64,000 nucleotides of DNA, taken from Marinobacter profundi (GTDB lineage Bacteria > Pseudomonadota > Gammaproteobacteria > Pseudomonadales > Oleiphilaceae). This document shows, one piece after another, positions 26,401 through 35,613 of this stretch. The position numbers and the translations under genes are program-made. The DNA lies in contig NZ_KZ319377.1 in the NCBI RefSeq assembly GCF_002744715.1, forward strand, positions 1 through 64,000, in the 5' to 3' direction. The notes beneath the pieces are model-generated. The model did no database searches and was not told where the DNA came from. It saw only the letters and a list, made by a program, of their open reading frames with translations. The first letter of the stretch is position 1, and each line of letters starts with the position of its first letter.

Positions 26401-27410
26401 GCCCGCTCCCCTTCTGCCTGACGCTGGCTACGCTCTGCCATCTGGCCTCCCATTGCCATCGACATGACCGCCATGCGCACCGCGATACCGTTGGTGACCT
26501 GGTTGAGAATTACTGACTGCGGGCCATCGGCCACCGCCGATTCAATCTCGACGCCGCGGTTAATTGGCCCCGGGTGCATCACAATGCAGTCCGGCCGTGC
26601 CAGCGCCAGCTTGTCCTGGCTCAGGCCGTACAGGCGGTAGAACTCGCGCTCGCTGGGCAACAGCGCACCTTCCATCCGCTCCCGCTGCAGCCGCAGCATG
26701 ATGACCACGTCCAGATCTTTCATGCCCCGCGCCATGTCGTACTCCACCTTACAGCCCAGACTTTCGGCATCCTGGGGCAGCAGGGTTGCCGGGGCGATCA
26801 CCCGCACCTCCGCAGCGCCGAGGGTGTTGAGGGCACAGATCTGGGAACGGGCCACCCGGGAATGCAGGATGTCGCCAACAATACCGACCCGCAAACCTTC
26901 GAAGCTGCCTTTACGCTGACGGATGGTGAGCATGTCGAGCATGGCCTGGGTCGGGTGGGCATGGCGGCCGTCGCCGGCGTTGATGATGGCCACCCCGGGT
27001 GTCACGCTCTCGGCAATGAAATGGGGCGCCCCACTCTGGGCATGACGCACTACAAACATGTCGCTGGCCATGGCTTCGAGATTGAGCAGGGTGTCGGACA
27101 GGGACTCACCCTTGGACGTCGCCGAGGTACTGATATCCAGGTTGAGAACGTCTGCGGACAACCGTTTGGCGGCAAGTTCGAAGGTGCTGCGGGTGCGGGT
27201 GCTGGACTCGAAGAACAGGTTTACCACGGTGCGGCCGCGCAGCAGCGGTACTTTCTTGATGCTGCGCTCGCCCACCTCGATAAAGGAGTCCGCAGTATCG
27301 AGGATGTCAGTCAGCAGGGAACGGTCAAGGCCATCAAGGGTAAGGAAGTGTTTCAGCTGACCGTCCCGGGTCAGCTGCAGGGATCGCGAGGGAGAATCTT
27401 GTGCGGTCAT
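26397..27410 (-). CDS. pyrB: Aspartate carbamoyltransferase catalytic subunit
   Basis: A 337-residue ATCase. The carbamoyl-phosphate motif [19 protein letters not shown] and aspartate-binding [11 protein letters not shown] are present, and the N-terminus has a longer extension than the Escherichia coli enzyme, as in Pseudomonas class A ATCase. It joins carbamoyl phosphate and aspartate in pyrimidine synthesis. ATG at 27410 follows GGGAGA-like upstream sequence; longer starts add an unconserved N-terminus. It is coupled to pyrC' and preceded by pyrR. Confidence 0.97.
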   Translation of the reverse strand: MTAQDSPSRSLQLTRDGQLKHFLTLDGLDRSLLTDILDTADSFIEVGERSIKKVPLLRGRTVVNLFFESSTRTRSTFELAAKRLSADVLNLDISTSATSKGESLSDTLLNLEAMASDMFVVRHAQSGAPHFIAESVTPGVAIINAGDGRHAHPTQAMLDMLTIRQRKGSFEGLRVGIVGDILHSRVARSQICALNTLGAAEVRVIAPATLLPQDAESLGCKVEYDMARGMKDLDVVIMLRLQRERMEGALLPSEREFYRLYGLSQDKLALARPDCIVMHPGPINRGVEIESAVADGPQSVILNQVTNGIAVRMAVMSMAMGGQMAERSQRQAEGERA

Positions 27411-27453
27411 GGTATCGCCTGTGTGCAGTGGCCAGTATGCGTTGGTAAAGGGG

Positions 27454-27969
27454 TTACTCCTGGCTGTCGGTTTCCCGCAGCTCAATGCGCAGCGGGTCCG
27501 GCCCGCGCAGTTTGACCCGCTGATGGGACTGCAGCTCCAGCACACGCCCGGTCACATCCGGCTGGATGGGCAGCTCGCGGGCGCCGAGGTCAATCAGGGT
27601 GGCCAGAATGATACTCGCCGGACGGCCGTAATCGAAGATTTCATTCATCGCGGCGCGAATGGTGCGCCCGCTCATGATGACGTCGTCGATCAGCACAATG
27701 TCCCGTCCTTCGGTTTCGAAGGGCAACATCGAGGGCGTGACTTTCGGATTCAGCCCGATACGGCTGAAATCATCCCGGTAGAACGAGATATCCAGCTCGC
27801 CGAAAGGCTCGTCCAGCCCGAGCCGCTTGCGCAGCGCATCGGCCAGCCAGACGCCTCCGGTACGAATGCCGATCAGCGCCGGCGACTCGATGCCGCGCTC
27901 CGCCAGGGTCCGGCGCAGGCCGGCCTCCAGCTGGTCCAGCAACTGGTCCATATCAAGCAATGCGGTCAT
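27454..27969 (-). CDS. pyrR: Bifunctional PyrR regulator / uracil phosphoribosyltransferase
   Basis: A 171-residue phosphoribosyltransferase-fold protein. The PRPP motif [17 protein letters not shown] is intact. In Pseudomonas-type genomes PyrR regulates the pyrB-pyrC' operon and has uracil phosphoribosyltransferase activity in many members. It lies 43 bp upstream of pyrB on the same strand. I see no attenuator in the short gap. Confidence 0.95.
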   Translation of the reverse strand: MTALLDMDQLLDQLEAGLRRTLAERGIESPALIGIRTGGVWLADALRKRLGLDEPFGELDISFYRDDFSRIGLNPKVTPSMLPFETEGRDIVLIDDVIMSGRTIRAAMNEIFDYGRPASIILATLIDLGARELPIQPDVTGRVLELQSHQRVKLRGPDPLRIELRETDSQE

Positions 27970-28012
27970 GGATTCCTCACTTACTGCGGGTATGTGTCAG
28001 GGTCCGCCCGGG

Positions 28013-28441
28013 TCAACCCTGCAGGCGGAACCAGGTCTCGAGAATCAGTACTGCGGCCAGGTCATCGATGCCATGACGGCCAAAGTCGCGGCTGCCACCG
28101 GCAGCCATCACATCACCCTTGGCCTCGTAACTGGTCAGTCGCTCATCCACCATCTCGACCGGCACGTTGAAGCGGCCGTGGATCCGTTTGCCAAACTTGC
28201 GTGCGCGCGCGCACATGTCGTTCTCAGTATCGTCCATATTGAGCGGCAGGCCCACTACCACAAGGTCGGGCTGCCATTCGGCCAGTAACGCGGCAATGGT
28301 GTTCCAGTCGGGTATGCCGTCCCGGGCCGGCAGCATTTGCAGTGGTTTGCCACTGCCGATCAGCTCCTGGCCAACGGCCACGCCAATCCGGCGGGTACCG
28401 AAGTCAAACGCCAGGACACGGCGCTTGCCGGCCTCAGGCAT
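28013..28441 (-). CDS. ruvX: Putative pre-16S rRNA nuclease RuvX/YqgF
   Basis: A 142-residue RNase H-fold protein: VLAFDFGTRRIGVAVGQE, VVVGLPLNMDDTE, and VDERLTSYEA. YqgF processes the 16S rRNA 5' end. It overlaps yqgE by 8 bp and sits within the yqgE-ruvX-pyrR-pyrB run known from Pseudomonas. Confidence 0.95.
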   Translation of the reverse strand: MPEAGKRRVLAFDFGTRRIGVAVGQELIGSGKPLQMLPARDGIPDWNTIAALLAEWQPDLVVVGLPLNMDDTENDMCARARKFGKRIHGRFNVPVEMVDERLTSYEAKGDVMAAGGSRDFGRHGIDDLAAVLILETWFRLQG

Positions 28442-29000
28442 GCCCCACCGATTCGCTCAGCTGGTTGAGGTCAATGCCCATCAGGGCCAGCACCGCGCCG
28501 TAGCAGTCCTGCCAGGGGGTGCGGAACAGAATGTCGGTGGTTGCCGGGCAGGTCAGCCAGGCGTTGCTGGCCAGTTCATCCTCCAGCTGCCCCTCACCCC
28601 AGCCGGAATAGCCCAGGGCAACCCGGAATTCCTCCGGCCCGTTGTCTGCACCGATGGCAGCCAGGATGTCCCGCGAGGTGGTCAGCATCACCTCGCTGCT
28701 GACCGGCGCGGTATTCTGCCAGCTGGTCTGCGGACCATGGAGGACAAAGCCGCGCTCCGGCTGGACCGGTCCGCCACTGAAAACCGGCATGTCCAGTTCA
28801 CCGCCGTCCAGGTCCAGCTGCTCCAGGATCTCGCCCAGGTGAATGTCCAGCGGACGGTTGATCAGCAGGCCCAGCGCGCCCTCCTCGGTATGTTCGCAGA
28901 GGTAGATCACCCCACCGTGGAAACGCGGGTCATCCAGGTAGGGCGAGGCAACCAGAAAGTGGTCCCGCAGACTGTTGGGTGAATGTCTTGATGCTGTCAT
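28434..29000 (-). CDS. yqgE: YqgE/AlgH family protein
   Basis: A 188-residue UPF0301 protein, HFLVASPYLDDPRFHGGVIYLCEHTEEGALGLLINRPL. In Pseudomonas aeruginosa this family member is AlgH, named for an effect on alginate regulation. The biochemical function is unknown. It overlaps tonB by 4 bp and ruvX by 8 bp, so the genes are translationally linked. Confidence 0.95.
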   Translation of the reverse strand: MTASRHSPNSLRDHFLVASPYLDDPRFHGGVIYLCEHTEEGALGLLINRPLDIHLGEILEQLDLDGGELDMPVFSGGPVQPERGFVLHGPQTSWQNTAPVSSEVMLTTSRDILAAIGADNGPEEFRVALGYSGWGEGQLEDELASNAWLTCPATTDILFRTPWQDCYGAVLALMGIDLNQLSESVGHA

Positions 29001-29863
29001 CCTGAACTGAGCCCCCGTCTCTGAAACGACCAGGTCCGTATGATTTCCAGTTCGTCCGCTTCGTCCCGCATTTCCTCCGGGAAGGGCGCGAACGGTGCCG
29101 CCATCCGGACAATCCGGATGGCTGCGTCATCCAGCACCGTGCTACCTGACGATTCCAGGATGGCGACTTCCTTGATTGTGCCATCCTTGCGCAGAGATAC
29201 CAGCATTCTCAGGTCACCGTAGATACCGGCGCGGCGGGCTTCGGTGGGGTAGTTGATGTTGCCAACCCGGGTCACCTTGCTGACCCAGTTCTGCACATAC
29301 CAGGCATTGCTGGACCGCAGCGTGGAGGCCGCGGTAACCCGCAGCACCCGGGGCTTCTTGGCGTAGGCCCGTTGCTGGGCGTCGAAGCGGGCTTCCAGGC
29401 TGGCGATCTCCAGACTGCGCTCCATCAGGCTTTTCTTCTCCCGTACCGGCAGGGTTTCCTCCGGCGGCTGCTCGGCATTCTCCGCAACCGCTACCTGACG
29501 CCGGCTCGCCGCTTCGGTCTGCACCACCTGGCGCTCGGCCCGCGGTTGCGGAGCCACCGTCGCCGGCGGCTCGGGCTGAACCGGGCGAACCTCGCTGTGA
29601 TTCAGCGGCGCCGGGTCCGGCGTGGTCAGTTCTTGCGCCTGCTCCTCGGTGCCGCTGCCCTGCTGGCTGGTCTGGGCCAGAAAGTCAGCCTGTTCCGGCG
29701 CCACCTCGTCGTCAAACTGGGACAAGGTGATCTCCATGGTCTGGGCCACCGAACGTGGCGCCTCGGGGGCAAACGTCACCCCCAGCACCAGCACCGCGTG
29801 CAGCGCCACCGCCATGAAAAGGGTAAACGAGAAACGATCGAAGTCGCTGACCTGTACTGCCAT
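28997..29863 (-). CDS. TonB-family energy transducer (TonB3-like)
   Basis: A 288-residue TonB homologue with a single N-terminal TM (SFTLFMAVALHAVLVLGVTFA), a long Pro/Glu/Gln-rich periplasmic linker, and a C-terminal TonB domain with SLRKDGTIKEVAILESSGSTVLDDAAIRIVRMAAPFAPFPEEM. ExbB/ExbD are not nearby. The position between gshB and yqgE matches TonB3 of Pseudomonas aeruginosa, which is linked to twitching motility. The pil-chp cluster lies just beyond gshB, so a role in type IV pilus function is a reasonable inference. Confidence 0.88.
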   Translation of the reverse strand: MAVQVSDFDRFSFTLFMAVALHAVLVLGVTFAPEAPRSVAQTMEITLSQFDDEVAPEQADFLAQTSQQGSGTEEQAQELTTPDPAPLNHSEVRPVQPEPPATVAPQPRAERQVVQTEAASRRQVAVAENAEQPPEETLPVREKKSLMERSLEIASLEARFDAQQRAYAKKPRVLRVTAASTLRSSNAWYVQNWVSKVTRVGNINYPTEARRAGIYGDLRMLVSLRKDGTIKEVAILESSGSTVLDDAAIRIVRMAAPFAPFPEEMRDEADELEIIRTWSFQRRGLSSG

Positions 29864-29921
29864 GCCCGCTATCTATCCTGCTGTTATCCGGCCGCCCTGT
29901 AGCAGCGGCCACTGGTCACGG

Positions 29922-30872
29922 TTACAGGGCCAGCCGACGCTCGATGGCGTCCATCAACTGGCCTGCAATGTCAATTCCGTACGCCGCATCCAGTTCACGG
30001 ATGCAGGTGGGACTGGTTACGTTGATTTCGGTCAGATAGTCACCGATTACATCGATACCCACGAAAATCAGCCCCTTCTCCTTCAGCACCGGCGCCACCC
30101 GCGCACAGATTTCCCGGTCCCGACGGGTCAGCTCGCGGCCTTCACCGCGGCCACCGGCAGCCAGGTTGCCCCGGTTCTCGCCCTGGGAAGGAATCCGCGC
30201 GAGGGCGTAAGGCACCGGCTCGCCTTCAATCAGCAGGATCCGCTTGTCGCCGTCGGTGATCTCGGGAATGTATTTCTGCGCCATCGCCTGGTGGGCACCA
30301 TGCTGGGTCAGGGTCTCGATAATGACCCCGAGGTTGGCATCGTTTTCCCGCACCCGGAAAATCGACCGCCCGCCCATGCCGTCCACCGGTTTCATGATGA
30401 CATCACCGTGCTCGGCATAGAACTCCCGTAGCCGGGAGCCGGACCGCGTCACGATCAGCGGCGGTGTCAGATCATCGAACTGGGCGGCGAACAGTTTCTC
30501 GTTGCAGTCCCGCAACGCGGCCGGCGGGTTGACCACCAGCGCGCCCTGTTCTTCGGCGGCACTGAGGATGTAGGTGGCCATCAGGAACTCGCGGTCCACC
30601 GGCGGATCCTTGCGCATCAGGATCACGTCCAGCTCACCCAGCGCACGGTCCCTGGCGGCTCCAAAGGTATACCAACCCTCGGGATTCATGTGCACCGTGA
30701 GATCACGGGTATGGGCGCGGGCCTGGGCCCCGGCCAGGTAAAGGTCGGACTGCTCCATATAAACCAGCTCCCAGCCCCTCTGCTGGGCGGCCCAGAGCAT
30801 GGCGAGCGAGCTGTCTTTCTTGTACTGGATGTCCTCGATGGGGTCCATCACGATACCGAGTCGGACTGTCAT
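29922..30872 (-). CDS. gshB: Glutathione synthetase
   Basis: A 316-residue ATP-grasp enzyme. The N-terminus MTVRLGIVMDPIEDIQYKKDSSLAMLWAAQ and the ATP-grasp core PVDGMGGRSIFRVRE, ending INVTSPTCIRELDAAYGIDIAG, are diagnostic. It joins gamma-glutamylcysteine and glycine. The gene diverges from pilG, and the order gshB-pilG is also found in Pseudomonas. Confidence 0.97.
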   Translation of the reverse strand: MTVRLGIVMDPIEDIQYKKDSSLAMLWAAQQRGWELVYMEQSDLYLAGAQARAHTRDLTVHMNPEGWYTFGAARDRALGELDVILMRKDPPVDREFLMATYILSAAEEQGALVVNPPAALRDCNEKLFAAQFDDLTPPLIVTRSGSRLREFYAEHGDVIMKPVDGMGGRSIFRVRENDANLGVIIETLTQHGAHQAMAQKYIPEITDGDKRILLIEGEPVPYALARIPSQGENRGNLAAGGRGEGRELTRRDREICARVAPVLKEKGLIFVGIDVIGDYLTEINVTSPTCIRELDAAYGIDIAGQLMDAIERRLAL

Positions 30873-31167
30873 AGGGCCTCTTCACACCTGTGATTGGAAA
30901 AACACGAACGGGTCAGCAGAGCGATACCGTCGTTCGGTGCTATGCTGTCCGCAAATGGTATTGTACCCGAGACCTGAATGCACCTGCTGTAATCCCTGAC
31001 CATAACCGTGACAGCCACGGCAGTGGTACATTTGGTCACAAAGTTGTGCTTTTTCTCAGGCCACCAATACTCTATAAATAAGCGTGGTTTATAGAACACC
31101 CTTGACGGGTGTGTTAAAAAGCCCCGGTCAAAATAACGATATTCGCTGAGCGCAAGGCAGCTGGACA
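30873..31167. promoter_or_regulatory. Divergent gshB-pilG intergenic region
   Basis: 295 bp without a gene, presumably holding promoters for gshB (left) and pilG (right). I see a TATAAATA at 31073-31080 and a small hairpin ACACCC-TTGAC-GGGTGT at 31096-31112 followed by GTTAAAAAG, about 55 bp before the pilG ATG. Neither forms a confident promoter pair. Confidence 0.4.
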
Positions 31168-31560
31168 ATGGATGACAACTTCGAAAATCTGAAGATTATG
31201 GTGATTGACGACAGCAAGACCATTCGTCGCACCGCGGAAACCCTTCTGAAGAAAGTTGGCTGCGAGGTCATCACCGCAACCGACGGCTTCGATGCTCTTG
31301 CCAAGATTGCCGATTCCCAGCCAGACATCATCTTTGTCGACATCATGATGCCGCGCCTTGACGGCTATCAGACTTGCGCCCTGATCAAGAACAATGCTGC
31401 CTTCAAGAAAACCCCTGTTATCATGCTTTCCAGCAAGGACGGGCTTTTCGACAAGGCCAAAGGCCGGATCGTCGGGTCAGACCAGTACCTGACCAAGCCC
31501 TTCAGCAAGGACGAGCTGCTAAATACCATTCGCCAGTACGTTCCGCAGGCGCATCAGTAA
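31168..31560 (+). CDS. pilG: Type IV pilus response regulator PilG
   Basis: A 130-residue single-domain CheY-like receiver. Acidic pocket Asp14-Asp15, phosphoacceptor Asp58 (FVDIMMPRLDGY), Ser/Thr switch in MLSSKD and conserved Lys110 (YLTKPF). In Pseudomonas PilG is phosphorylated by ChpA and stimulates pilus extension and cAMP production. First gene of the pil-chp operon. Confidence 0.97.
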   Translation: MDDNFENLKIMVIDDSKTIRRTAETLLKKVGCEVITATDGFDALAKIADSQPDIIFVDIMMPRLDGYQTCALIKNNAAFKKTPVIMLSSKDGLFDKAKGRIVGSDQYLTKPFSKDELLNTIRQYVPQAHQ

Positions 31561-31593
31561 TCCCTGCCCCAGCACAGATCTATCGAGGAAATC

Positions 31594-31956
31594 ATGGCCC
31601 GCATTCTGATTGTTGACGACTCTCCCACCGAGGTGAAGAAAATCTCAAGCATCCTTGAGAAGCACAAGCACGAAGTCCTGACCGCCGACAACGGCGCCGA
31701 CGGCGTTGCACGGGCCCGCGCCGAGACTCCCGACCTCGTTCTGATGGACGTGGTCATGCCTGGGCTGAACGGTTTCCAGGCGACCCGCCAACTGACCCGC
31801 GCTCCTGAAACCGCGTCCATTCCGGTAGTAATCGTGACCACCAAGGATCAGGAGACCGACCGCGTCTGGGGAACCCGCCAGGGCGCCAAGGGTTATCTGG
31901 TCAAGCCCGTCAACGAAGATGACCTGATCAAAACGATCAATAGTCTGATTGCCTGA
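31594..31956 (+). CDS. pilH: Type IV pilus response regulator PilH
   Basis: A 120-residue CheY-like receiver with Asp8-Asp9, phosphoacceptor Asp52 (VLMDVVMPGLNG) and conserved Lys in GYLVKPVNE. PilH is a ChpA phosphate acceptor that tunes or dampens the pathway and affects retraction. It is 33 bp after pilG, with GAGGAAATC before the ATG. Confidence 0.97.
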   Translation: MARILIVDDSPTEVKKISSILEKHKHEVLTADNGADGVARARAETPDLVLMDVVMPGLNGFQATRQLTRAPETASIPVVIVTTKDQETDRVWGTRQGAKGYLVKPVNEDDLIKTINSLIA

Positions 31957-31975
31957 CCCGAACCACGGAGTAAGC

Positions 31976-32521
31976 ATGTCCGCCCAGACCGCCCCCTTTG
32001 CAGTTCTGACGGATATCGCCCAACGCAGCCGGGCCATGGCAGCGGGCCTGCCGGAACAGGAGGAAGCCGTTCAGCTCTGGAACGGTATCGGTTTTGTTCT
32101 GGCGGGCGAGCGCTATGTCGCGCCGATGGGTGAAGTCACTGAAATTCTCCATGTCCCCCGTTTCACCCACATCCCGGGGGTGCGGCCCTTTATGCTGGGG
32201 GCCGCCAACGTCCGTGGCCGCCTGCTTCCGCTGGTCGACCTTGCCCATTATTTCGAACTGCCACGCAGTACCCGCGGTTTCCGTGACCGCCGCGTGCTGG
32301 TAGTTGAGCAAGGCGACGTTTTCAGCGGTCTGGTAGTCGACAGTGTCGCCGGGATGCAGTACTTCACAGTGGACAGCTTCGTGGCCGAGCCCGGCGCTGT
32401 CCCTGCCAGCGTCCAGCCGTTCGTTCACGGAGGGTATGTGCGCAATGAAGAAACCTGGAAGGTGTTTTCCACCGTCGAGTTGCTTGACGACGAACGCTTT
32501 CTTGATGTTGCCCAGTGGTGA
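31976..32521 (+). CDS. pilI: CheW-like adaptor PilI
   Basis: A 181-residue CheW-domain protein (FVLAGERYVAPMGEVTEILHVPRFTHIPGVRPFMLGAANVRGRLLPLVDL). It couples the receptor PilJ to the kinase ChpA. I use the ATG at 31976, which has GGAGTAAGC before it; an upstream ATG at 31949 would overlap pilH and lack a ribosome site. Confidence 0.95.
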   Translation: MSAQTAPFAVLTDIAQRSRAMAAGLPEQEEAVQLWNGIGFVLAGERYVAPMGEVTEILHVPRFTHIPGVRPFMLGAANVRGRLLPLVDLAHYFELPRSTRGFRDRRVLVVEQGDVFSGLVVDSVAGMQYFTVDSFVAEPGAVPASVQPFVHGGYVRNEETWKVFSTVELLDDERFLDVAQW

Positions 32522-32601
32522 TGGCAATGGCAGGAACATCACCATCCATTTTTAACTTTCGCAGAACCTAACTTGCCGCAGAAAAGGCCGGGAGCCAGAA
32601 A

Positions 32602-34677
32602 ATGAAAAATAGAGCCGGAAGACTCAGCATGGGACAGGGAGGCAACAAACTGATTGCCGGCCTGATCGCAGGGCTGATCGCATTGACCGTCCTGCTCGTT
32701 GTGGTCCTGTTTATCATCAACAGGGACAGCCAGAACGACCAGGCCTACATCGCCCACTCCGCCGAGCTGAGGGTACTGTCACAGGAAATCGCGAAAAACG
32801 CTACGGAGGCCGCCGGTGGTACCGCGGAAGCCTTCGACCAGTTGCGCCGTTCCCGTGACGAGTTCGCCCGGCTGTGGGGCTACGTGGTTGATGGCAATCC
32901 GGAAACCGGCCTGCCGGCCAGTGACTTGGCTGCCAGCAGCCCGGTACAGGCCAACTGGGACGCGGTACGGGAAAACGCCGACAGCATCCTGTCGACCCGT
33001 GATGCGGTTCTCGGCCTGCACGAAGTGGCCCGGACTCTGAACGAAACCATTCCCCAGCTCCAGGTGGAGTACGATGACATCGTACAGATCCTGCTGGATA
33101 ACCGCGCACCGGCCGAGCAGATCGCCCTCGCCCAGCGCCAGTCACTGCTGGCGGAGCGGATTGTCCGCTCGGTCAACAACGTACTGTCCGGTGACGAAGA
33201 TGCGGTTATTGCCGCCGACCGCTTTGGCCGTGACGCCAGCCTGTTCGGCCGCGTTCTGCAGGGCCAGATGGAAGGCAACGCCGCCATGGGCATCCCGAAG
33301 GTTAATGACGAGGATGCCGTCTACGGCCTGGAAGCCGTCGATGAACTGTTCGAGTTCGTTTCCCAGAACGTAGATGCGATCCTTGAGGCCTCTCCCGACC
33401 TCTTCAAGGTTCGCTCCGCTGCCAGCAATATCTTCCAGGACTCCCAGGTTCTGCTGGATAACCTGTCCACCCTGGCAGACCAGTTCCGCAACCAGGCCGG
33501 CTCGCGACTGATCAGCCCGACCCTGGTCTACATCATCCTGGCCATCATGGTCGGCCTCGTTGTGCTGATCGGTGTGTCGCTCTACCGGGAAGCCCAGGAG
33601 CGCCTGAACACCACCCAGGAACAGAACGAACAGAACCAGAACGCGATCCTGCGACTGCTGGACGAACTGGCCGACCTGGCGGACGGTGACCTGACCACCG
33701 AGGCCACGGTAACCGAGGACTTCACCGGTGCCATCGCGGACTCCATCAACTACGCGATCGACCAGATGCGCGGCCTGGTACAGGCCATCCGGGGCACGGC
33801 GGTAAGGGTTGCGTCCGCCGCCCAGGAGACCCAGTCCACCGCAATGCACCTGGCCGATGCCTCCGAGCACCAGGCCCAGGAAATTGCCGGCGCCTCTGCC
33901 GCGGTTAACGAGATGGCGGTGTCCATCGACCAGGTATCTTCCAACGCCGCCGAATCCTCCGCGGTTGCGGAGCGGTCGGTTGCGATCGCGAAGAAAGGCG
34001 CGGAAGTGGTACAGAACACCATTCGCGGCATGGACAACATCCGTGAGCAGATCCAGGAAACCTCCAAGCGGATCAAGCGTCTGGGTGAATCGTCCCAGGA
34101 AATCGGTGACATCGTATCGTTGATCAACGACATTGCCGACCAGACCAACATCCTGTCCCTCAACGCTGCGATCCAGGCCTCCATGGCCGGTGACGCGGGC
34201 CGGGGCTTCGCGGTGGTTGCGGACGAAGTCCAGCGCCTTGCGGAACGCTCCTCTGCGGCAACCAAGCAGATTGAGGCGCTGGTTAAGACGATCCAGTCGG
34301 ATACCAACGAAGCGGTTATCTCCATGGAACACACCACCGCCGAGGTGGTACGTGGTGCACGTCTGGCCCAGGACGCGGGTATCGCGCTCGAGGAAATCGA
34401 GAACGTATCCATGAACCTCGCGGAACTGATCCAGAACATCTCCAACGCGGCCCGCCAGCAGTCTTCGTCGGCGGCCCACATTTCCAACACCATGAACGTT
34501 ATCCAGGAAATCACCTCGCAGACCTCCTCGGGTACCAACGCCACCGCGAAGTCTATCGGTAACCTGGCGGAAATGGCGTCCGAGCTGCGGTCTTCGGTAG
34601 CGGGCTTCACCCTGCCGGAAGAGGACGAGGCCGAGACCACCGAACAGGAGTACGGCGACGTTCCGGTGGTGAGCTGA
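32602..34677 (+). CDS. pilJ: Methyl-accepting chemoreceptor PilJ
   Basis: A 691-residue chemoreceptor. TM1 lies at about 16-40 (LIAGLIAGLIALTVLLVVVLFII), a large helical periplasmic region of about 265 residues follows, and TM2 at about 306-328 (VYIILAIMVGLVVLIGVSLY). The HAMP and cytoplasmic hairpin follow, with the tip region EIGDIVSLINDIADQTNILSLNAAIQASMAGDAGRGFAVVADEVQRLAERS. The C-terminus ends in an acidic tail (EEDEAETTEQEYGDVPVVS). PilJ senses pilus state or surface contact and drives ChpA. Confidence 0.97.
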   Translation: MKNRAGRLSMGQGGNKLIAGLIAGLIALTVLLVVVLFIINRDSQNDQAYIAHSAELRVLSQEIAKNATEAAGGTAEAFDQLRRSRDEFARLWGYVVDGNPETGLPASDLAASSPVQANWDAVRENADSILSTRDAVLGLHEVARTLNETIPQLQVEYDDIVQILLDNRAPAEQIALAQRQSLLAERIVRSVNNVLSGDEDAVIAADRFGRDASLFGRVLQGQMEGNAAMGIPKVNDEDAVYGLEAVDELFEFVSQNVDAILEASPDLFKVRSAASNIFQDSQVLLDNLSTLADQFRNQAGSRLISPTLVYIILAIMVGLVVLIGVSLYREAQERLNTTQEQNEQNQNAILRLLDELADLADGDLTTEATVTEDFTGAIADSINYAIDQMRGLVQAIRGTAVRVASAAQETQSTAMHLADASEHQAQEIAGASAAVNEMAVSIDQVSSNAAESSAVAERSVAIAKKGAEVVQNTIRGMDNIREQIQETSKRIKRLGESSQEIGDIVSLINDIADQTNILSLNAAIQASMAGDAGRGFAVVADEVQRLAERSSAATKQIEALVKTIQSDTNEAVISMEHTTAEVVRGARLAQDAGIALEEIENVSMNLAELIQNISNAARQQSSSAAHISNTMNVIQEITSQTSSGTNATAKSIGNLAEMASELRSSVAGFTLPEEDEAETTEQEYGDVPVVS

Positions 34678-34702
34678 TCCTCACCGGAATGGTTGACAGT
34701 TT

Positions 34703-35602
34703 ATGGCTGAAACCCGCAACCAACTGTCTCCTGCCGCTGGACTCTGGACCATGCGCCGCCTTCCTGACATGGATGAGGCGCAGTTCAGCCAGTGGCAGGC
34801 CCTGCTGGAGCACCGGACGGGCATAACACTGTCGAAAGAGCGCAGGTCGTTTCTCGAAACCAATCTCGGGATCCGCATGCGGGAAGTGGGCTGCAACAGC
34901 TACCAGGCCTACTACGAACGCGTGGTCTCTGGCCCGGAAGCGATCGTCGAGTGGTCCACCCTGGTGGATCGGCTCACAGTACAGGAAACCCGGTTCTTCC
35001 GGGATCCGGATGCCTTCCGCCTGGTCTCGGATTACATCCTGACACGGCCAAGGGAAGTCCTGAAGCGCCGGCCACTGGAAGTCTGGAGCGTTGGCTGCTC
35101 GACCGGGGAAGAACCCTATACCCTGGCGATGCTGCTCAACGAGGCCATGACCCAGCTGGCACTGCCCCCCCTGTTCGGGGTAACCGGCTCGGACATCAGC
35201 AAACCGGCCATTGAAAAGGCCTCGCGGGGCCAGTTCAGTGCCCGCAAGCTGACAGGGATGGACGACGTCATGCAGTCCCGCTACTTCCGGCCTGTCGAGC
35301 GGAACAGCGTGGAAATCCTGCCGGGCATTCGTGAGCGGGTGTGTTTTACCCGGCTCAATGTGCTGGACCTGAAGCAGGCACCCATGCACGGCATGAACAT
35401 CATTTTCTGCCAGAACCTGCTGATTTATTTCCGTCGCTGGCGGCGGCGGGAAATCGTCAAGCACCTTGCAGAGAGACTGGCACCCGGGGGCCTCCTGGTC
35501 CTGGGCCAGGGTGAGCTGACCGACTGGCAGCCACCGGGCTTGCAGAGGGTACCCTCGGAACATGTGCTGGCGTGGATACGACGCCAGCCCGACGAAGAAT
35601 AA
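34703..35602 (+). CDS. pilK: CheR-type methyltransferase PilK
   Basis: A 299-residue CheR-family SAM-dependent methyltransferase. The N-terminal helical domain (FSQWQALLEHRTGITLSKERRSFLETNL) is followed by the SAM site VWSVGCSTGEEPYTLAMLL and FCQNLLIYF. It methylates glutamates on PilJ. It is 25 bp after pilJ and 11 bp before chpA. Confidence 0.95.
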   Translation: MAETRNQLSPAAGLWTMRRLPDMDEAQFSQWQALLEHRTGITLSKERRSFLETNLGIRMREVGCNSYQAYYERVVSGPEAIVEWSTLVDRLTVQETRFFRDPDAFRLVSDYILTRPREVLKRRPLEVWSVGCSTGEEPYTLAMLLNEAMTQLALPPLFGVTGSDISKPAIEKASRGQFSARKLTGMDDVMQSRYFRPVERNSVEILPGIRERVCFTRLNVLDLKQAPMHGMNIIFCQNLLIYFRRWRRREIVKHLAERLAPGGLLVLGQGELTDWQPPGLQRVPSEHVLAWIRRQPDEE

Positions 35603-35613
35603 CCGGAGTGGTT